Assembly: GCA_036924285.1 (NCBI GenBank)
Contig: JAYKYS010000002.1
Location: 42,175,501-42,239,500, forward strand
Direction of reading: 5' to 3'
Source of the DNA: Asterella californica
Lineage: Eukaryota > Streptophyta > Marchantiopsida > Marchantiales > Aytoniaceae
Length of the DNA stretch: 64,000 bases
The notes below the pieces were generated by a model. It ran no database searches. It was not told the origin of the DNA and saw only the letters and a list, made by a program, of their open reading frames with translations. Below are positions 57,653-64,000 of the stretch, one piece after another. Numbering within the stretch: position 1 is the first letter of the stretch; each line of letters begins with the position of its first letter. The translations under genes and the position numbers were made by a program.

Positions 57653-58476
57653 TGGGACTTGTGAACATGCTACTGTAGATAAGTTTGGTCGATGGATTTA
57701 CATACACGCCGCACCTTGCCCTCCCTTGTTGAGGGTTTATTCAGCATACAGTACAGTAGAATTACCAAGAGGAGCTATCACGTGGCATGCAGCAGATGAC
57801 ATTCAACCACACTGTCTGAATTCAATCACTCAAGTCCAACATACACACACACGAAAGTTACGGTCCGAAAAGCCTAGATTTGAAGAGCTGAACAGGGAAC
57901 CATTCTGACTTTTCCTCCCTCCCACCTCAGGGAAGATTTCCTTTTCCAGTAAGTTGTCGACACGTACTGTCTAGTCAAGCTTCACAGAGAATCCAGTACG
58001 GTAACTTCAAGATCTTACACCAACATCTGACATAGTTGTATCGGCGCATGGCTGAGACGCTCAGAGCTCAGATTGCACACACATGTGGATGAATTACAGA
58101 TCCACGTTATCGAGGGCGATGGTTTGTATAGTACATTTTTTAGTTTTCAGAGAGGATAGACTCGAAACTTTCTTACCGTATAGAGGCTACCGGTAGTAGT
58201 CTGGGCCTTGTTGGCCAGGGGCACATGCTCACCCGGCCCCCAGAACCCCAGAGCTCCAGAAGTTCAGAGTATGAGCTGCTTGCCACATTCGGCCATTCTT
58301 TCTAGTGTTTGTGTGTTACAGGAGGCAGGCTGTCGTGTAAGTGTACTGGAGTTGAAGAGAGTGGCTGAATCTGACGGCAGATTATTAGTATATTATTCTT
58401 TTTATTATTCTTTATTATTCTTTTTGGCATGTTTTCACAGAGAGCTTCTCCTGGCCTTCCGGTAGCAGAGGTTCTG

Positions 58477-58529
58477 CCGGTACACTGACTGAACCTTCCC
58501 TGCAAGAAAGTGTTCAGTCAGTGTACCGG
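58477..58529. repeat. Perfect 18-bp inverted repeat (hairpin)
   Basis: Arms CCGGTACACTGACTGAAC (58477-58494) and GTTCAGTCAGTGTACCGG (58512-58529) are fully complementary around a 17-base loop. A (TTATTATTCTTT)-like run lies 45-90 bases upstream (58384-58428). Confidence 0.85.
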
Positions 58530-61500
58530 TACCCCACGACCATCTGCCTAGCTAGGATGGCCGAGTGGCGAAGCTAAACAGCCCACAATCCGCACTTAAG
58601 CCAGTCGCGTGCTAAACCGGGCAGGCGCGTCCGGGCAAAGATTCACATCACTTTCGTTCACTTTTAGCGTCGTGGGCACGCTAAAAACAGAACATGTACG
58701 GGAAGCAAATGAATCTGAGGCAAAGATACAAGACCTCTGTAGTTTGCACATGTACAAACTGCGGAGTGAGTAGAAAGAGCCTAAGCTGCTCGTTGGTATT
58801 TATCCTCAACTTTCCTAAGGTCAGATTATGTCATCTTGAGTGACTTAACAAAGCCTGTGGATGCAAAGCTATAGACTTGTTCTTTCAGTTACCGGTGAGC
58901 CAGCTTCTAGACGAGCTGGACTATGGCTGCATGCCAAACACATCGAGCTGTTAGGTGCAAAGCCTGAAGATATGCATGAGGTTGAATGTCCTACTCTTGT
59001 TATAAAGCACTTCGAAATTAAATGATGGACAAAAGATGATAACAAACCCAATCCAGAATCCGAAGGGACCACCTCATGACCACTCACATACGCTTTCCCT
59101 CACAAGGACGACTTTAGCCAGAGCAAACATTGCATCAGCTTCGAAAACACTGCACTGGAAAAGGAAAATCACACTTTCGAGAAGTCCTTTCCATCGTTCT
59201 ATTGTAAGTATGTAGAGTTCTCGTTCATAAGCTCGTGCACCCAGTCCGGATAGAATCATGCAACTTGATGGAGGATCACTCTGTCTTCCAAAGTAGGTCA
59301 GCAAAACAAAACACTCGTTTGTTTTTTCTATCTCTGAGAGGTCTCTAAGTGCAACGAGGCTGTATTTTGTTACTGCTTTTCAGTCGCTACTGGTTTGCGA
59401 AGATACGGCCAGGTTACGGGTGATCTCCCTCCGATACTGAACCCCACTGCGCTGCTGTGAAGGACAAGGCCTAAAAAGCAAGGTGGGACGACATGGGAAG
59501 TGGGTCATTGGCCCGTGGGAGCCCAACACCGACGGCCGGCCAGCGTTACTTCCGAGCACTCATTCCGAGAAGAGCTCAAGTTCCATTTCAAGTGCGTGCC
59601 CGCCATCGCAAATCATTGCAGGTCTCGCATTATAAGTCGTGACTTGTAACCTTGTATGGACTGAACCTTCGCTTGAATTCTTATGAGTCGTCTTCGTGGT
59701 GACAAGATTTTCCTTCAATTCACTTTGTGCCTAACGCTTGCTCCTGGGTCCTGTCAGTAACGTTCTATTGCCGAGGCTTTAGAACCTGCGATTATTCATG
59801 CCCACCTCAATTGAGTACTGTAGTAACACGGAAAGCAGGTAGACTCTTAATGGGGAATGATGATTTAAAATGGTGGGAAGGCACACTCTACATGTGAACC
59901 ACTGTAGAATTGATTAGATCTCGACATGTAGTTGTAATAACCAAGCTTCGAGCTGAAGGCTCTTAACCCTAACCCTGACTTATTAGAGCATTAACCAGCC
60001 ACAGGATTCTACAGGAGCTGACGACTTAAATGGAGTAGTTGAGGAAAAACCACTCCAACGAACATCTAAGCAACATGACTGGAAGACCACGGAGATTCCG
60101 AACTGGATCTTATGCTGCTAGTCACAATATTCACAAGCGGCATTACTACATTTCAGTGTCATTCCTGCCTCGAATGAAAGGTTGTTTCGAACGGACCACA
60201 AGTAGAATCTAGGGACCACTGGCTGATCTTGTTTGCTGAACTAGACAGGATCAGATCGCCTGGCATCTCATCCTTGAACCAGATGCAAACGTTCCAACTT
60301 GCATCTTGAATCCTGAGCTTACATATACTCGGTATTAGTCGGTAAGAAGCAACCAAATACTCAGAAAGCGCCTCGACGAGCCCCTGACTCGAGGGGTGTG
60401 TAGAAGGTAGAGGACTGGAATTTGGGTGTCTACGAATACCAAGTGGTTTGCATTTGAGACATGGAACCTCATTAGGCAGCACTCGACTTTCCACTCCTAG
60501 CCCTATTAACTTTTACGTTGTCTATTGCAAAGATGAGAACAAAGTGAAAGAGTTTTGTTTGTAAACTTTTAAGACTGCAATCTATCACTAGCAGGATAGT
60601 ATTTCAAACAGCGGTGTTCAAACTCTAACCTTGCGTATGCAGATTGTCCTTTCATGCGACTTTGCTTGGTACATAAGTGCAAGTTTATCTCTTGCCCGTC
60701 TCTCATCCTTCGGGAACATTTGTTTCGACAGTGAGATTCTTCAAAGGGAGTGTCGTACTCTCGTACTCTTTGCGGCTTTATCATGTCTCGAAAACTTCAA
60801 GTCGTCCGGAACGACTCTCTCGAAGTGAAATGATTTTGGCCCACAAGTTTTGCATGGTGCGTTTTATCCGTAACTGATGCCATCACAGTTTGGGGGTTTC
60901 GCGTTGAGCATAAGATCGCGGCTTCATTCTCGCCTGATGTTTTGCGGAGATTCAGAGGAGGTTGTCTCCTTCAGCAGAACACGGAGGAGCGAAACTTGGA
61001 GCCATATTTGACATTCCTATGCCGAATTAGCTCTCACTTTGTCAGGACGACTGGAAGACTGCTTAAGGCGTGTATAAAAATCGTTAGACCTCTATTCCGT
61101 TCAGTTCTCAAGCGTGCTAGATTATTTGTCAGTCCAAACTATCTTAGGGAGTTAGAACTTAGGACAAGAGCAAGAGTAAGACTTCCCACATGTCAAACTA
61201 ACTTGCTTCTTGTCATAGACAGTGTAGAGACTTGTCACATGTATCCCTTGACTCCTGAGAGGTGGGGAACAGTAAGTATGGATCAGTTTATGACCTTTAC
61301 TTGTGCAGCTATGGACAGCCTCCCGAGAAGACAGCTTCCACGAGGATGTACATATCGGATGACGATATGCTCGAATAACCGGAAGATCCAGAGATGATCG
61401 TGGCGTTTTCATTCCAGTTTGGAGCATAACTGTCTGCTTATAAGCACCAGAACGGTCCAGAAGCCTCAACCTCAGCCTGCAGTGTTGCAGATTGAGGGCC

Positions 61501-62983
61501 TAGATGCCGTCCTACGTCTTTGACTGGCATAGAAGATCCTTCGCCTCAAAACAGATGGAAATTGAAGCACGTCACTTCAAAGTTTATTTTATTTTATTTT
61601 ATTTTTTTACGGGAACCGGACAGTTCCGGAGGGAATTTATTAACCGGGTGGAGTCAGGGATTGTCACCCCGCTCTTCCCAAGCGACTAAGCCAACCGGGG
61701 TTATCGGTACAAACTTCGTCGAGGCCAGTGGCCTCCTTCTCATAGTTCGTGCTAATGTACTTGCTCTTCATTTGACTACTCCCGTACCTAGTCTGCTGTT
61801 AATGATTCCCATGATCATAGGCACTATCATTAACCTTCTTGTTCAGGTGTTTCACCTGCTCACTGTTGCCAAGCATACTCATCTCGGGGTTATTACCAGA
61901 ACTGTTCTTCTTCTCATTGTGCGTCGATTTCTTGTTTCTATTACGATCTACGTTTTGTTTCTTTTGCGCACCTATCGTCTTGTTGCGCCAGAGGAAGCTC
62001 TTGTTGAGCAGGTCACAAAATTCACAATGCTACACCACAATCACACGTTAGCGTTCATGCATCACTTATCTTTGTCTCGTTTGATCTCGTCTCCCTAACT
62101 CTCAAACTCAACATTCCCTATGTCTCGACCTAGACCTGGCTAGGTCGGTCTCAAAATATGAGGAAGTCACAACATGACTTGGGACGGACTTCTCATAAAC
62201 GGTGTCTCCATCACACTTAGCGGTCCAAACGTCGATGATGTCCGTCTAGATCCAGGCTCCTGAACGGTGATCTAACCCGCCATCTCGTTCTCTAGTCTTG
62301 TCCCAGCCCTTGGGTCGTTCCTAAGTCCAGACGTCCAAGTCTAGACCCGAACGCGCTTTGGTACTGGTTCAGTCATCACCTCATGCCCCCAAAGTCCACC
62401 CGCTGAATCCTGAGATTGGGTGACTCGTACTGATCCACCCAGACATCGAGTCTTCCTCATATATAGTTCTCGGGATCAGCGACCTCGCTCTCCTCTTTGG
62501 TCCCTAAAGATAATACCACAACTCGATCACTAGATCTGTTATAATTCTCAGCTCCAATGTCAATTCTGCATATTACTGAAAAGCTCTCGCCGAGATCTTT
62601 CCAATGATATCTTACTCGTCTCGAGATCTTATGTGGAGCTCCGTCCACAACCCAAAACGTCGCTGGAGCTCCAACACTTATGATTTTTCTGAGGAACCGT
62701 GATCCAGCGCTAGACTTGGACCCTATGGCTCGAACCAGCGTCTGAACCACGGTCTGTCTGTGCCGGATCCACGTCTCGGTCTCCGTCTCAGATCCACGTC
62801 TCGGACTTATGTTTCGGTCCGTTTCTAGACTTACCTCTTTAAGTCAGCGTTCGTCTGGGTCGTCTTGGGATAAACCCTTATGTCTCAACTTAATGTTCCA
62901 GCCTTGGTTCAGAGAACCACTTAATTTCATATGTTCTCGACTTCTCGGCCAAGCCGTTAAATTTTACTCGTAGCGTTCACAAC
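58530..62983. other. No gene recognised
   Basis: Frames of up to 192 codons (61520-62098, hydrophobic, opposite a Lys/Asn-rich minus strand) and 151 codons (60942-61397, from TTG) show no family. A TTTTA run lies at 61583-61608. GATCCACGTCTCGG occurs twice, at 62766 and 62791. Confidence 0.45.
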
Positions 62984-63328
62984 TTAGCGCAAGTCCACTA
63001 TGGCTCTGTTGTTTGCGTCTGCGCTTGATCTTGAGACTGAGAGTGATGACAGCTTCTTACGCAAGGAGCCGCTCCACTTAATATCGTTCACATCTTGATC
63101 TTTCTTCAAGAGCTCATCGTTCCCAATGCAGATTCGTCTGTCACACCGGTTAATTCTAACGTGGGAGTGATCGTCCTTCGTGTCCACCTCGTCGTACCTT
63201 CTTTTCTTTCTTTGTTTCTGCAGCCTCCCAACCTTCTTCGTGGATTGTCTTTGACATTGAATTTGGTCCGCGTGGTGATTATCACTCCGATGTTGATTCT
63301 CCTTCCTCGATAGTTTCTTCCCGCTCAT
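62984..63328 (-). CDS. Doubtful Lys/Arg-rich open frame
   Basis: 114-codon minus-strand frame, very basic and polar (KKLSRKENQHRSDNHHAD; QKQRKKRRYDEVDTKDDHS). Such composition can be a nuclear or gag-type protein tail but also arises by chance opposite pyrimidine-rich DNA. No motif, no neighbour. Bases 63329-64000 hold nothing I recognise. Confidence 0.15.
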   Translation of the reverse strand: MSGKKLSRKENQHRSDNHHADQIQCQRQSTKKVGRLQKQRKKRRYDEVDTKDDHSHVRINRCDRRICIGNDELLKKDQDVNDIKWSGSLRKKLSSLSVSRSSADANNRAIVDLR

Positions 63329-64000
63329 GCCTTCTGCCGCCAGCAGTCATGTTCTTCTCAATCTCTTATTTGTTGCCTTTGTTATCGTCATGGGTACACA
63401 TCCCATTGATCTATTGTCTCACTGTGTTTTTTGACCAAGAATCAATGTGTCGAGATATTTTCACTATCTGTCTTCTTCTGTTTGTCGGCTCGTTGCTTCA
63501 CGTCTGCACATGTCCGACGCTCGGATTTTTTCCAAGTGGTGTTGAAAGAAATGAGCTTTGTATCTCTTCCGAAGGATATCAAGTTCGTGAGTCGTTCCTT
63601 CCATGTTTTGCTTTCTATCCAAATTCGATCCTCCTCCTCTCTCCGAGGTAAGTGCTTTCATTTTTCTTTCGATGTTATTGATGGTCACCAATAGCGGTAT
63701 GTCTTTTTTTCCTCCCCTTGAAAACCTATTCGTTACGTTCCTGCCATATCTTAGATAGAATTTCCATAGTCCCAGTCTGCTTCACTACCTTCCTTCTCGT
63801 ATAGGCCTCATCCATCGCTTCCAGAAGGATAACAGGGTGAGTGGCAGTATGCAGAACTCCGTAAGTGAGCATGAACCAATGTCATCATTTTAGTTTTGCT
63901 TTGGAGCATTCCCATAAATAGTGCTCAAATGACTCCACAAACCTGTTGCAGCATGCACACATGTCAATTACTTTTTGCAGCTTGGTCATTCTGTGCACGA

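Noticed and set aside
58551..58630. tRNA-like start (GATGGCCGAGTGGC, like a Leu or Ser tRNA A box)
   Set aside because: No GGTTCGA-type B box at the right distance and no acceptor stem. A tRNA-derived SINE head is possible but unsupported.
59964..59982. Telomere-like CCCTAACCCT
   Set aside because: Only two units, far too short for a telomeric tract.
61520..62098. 192-codon hydrophobic frame
   Set aside because: No recognisable membrane protein. Its hydrophobicity mirrors a Lys/Asn-rich opposite strand, so it may be a shadow of a decayed polar coding frame or chance.

Overview
This window reads as repeat-dense nuclear DNA of a eukaryote, most likely a plant. The Ty1/copia element has the plant-type primer binding site that starts TGGTATCAGAG. 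The Ty3/gypsy proteins and the degenerate non-LTR reverse transcriptase look, from memory of the families, like those of early-diverging green plants (charophyte, bryophyte, lycophyte or fern). I cannot fix the species. I recognise no intact host gene, rRNA, tRNA or CRISPR array. Nearly all coding signal comes from retrotransposons or their relics, and almost every reading frame is broken.

Layout: (1) 1-2470 holds an LTR-like tail and a decayed Myb/SANT-like DNA-binding gene followed by a second unrecognised relic frame. (2) 2474-14000 holds an old large LTR (family D) interrupted by a complete but dead gypsy element A on the minus strand (4947-13917, 4-bp target duplication ACGG). (3) 14000-22120 has no recognisable gene; it holds short tandem repeats and a set of strong hairpins. 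(4) 22128-45201 is a three-deep nest. Gypsy B (minus strand, same family as A, duplication CCGG) was entered in its gag by a copia element (plus strand, 28428-42466, duplication GATCT/GGTCT). That copia element was then entered by a younger, unrelated gypsy element II (plus strand, 30176-38913, duplication GAGC). (5) 45202-47415 has a cluster of three hairpins and then nothing recognisable. (6) 47416-52074 is gypsy C (plus strand), a gutted relative of A and B whose 3' half is replaced by a second D-type LTR fragment. (7) 52500-54222 on the minus strand is a decayed non-LTR retrotransposon with a C2H2 finger and reverse transcriptase motifs. (8) 54223-64000 has no recognised gene; it contains an 18-bp perfect palindrome and small repeats.

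The elements are autonomous retrotransposon remnants. Each originally carried LTRs for transcription, gag for particles, and protease, reverse transcriptase, RNase H and integrase for copying and insertion. Nesting order agrees with LTR divergence: II is youngest (about 15 substitutions in 900 bp by eye), copia is intermediate (about ten in 229 bp), and B is oldest. The most unexplained signal is a repeated two- or three-hairpin module seen near 18.9, 19.5, 20.1 and 45.2 kb.
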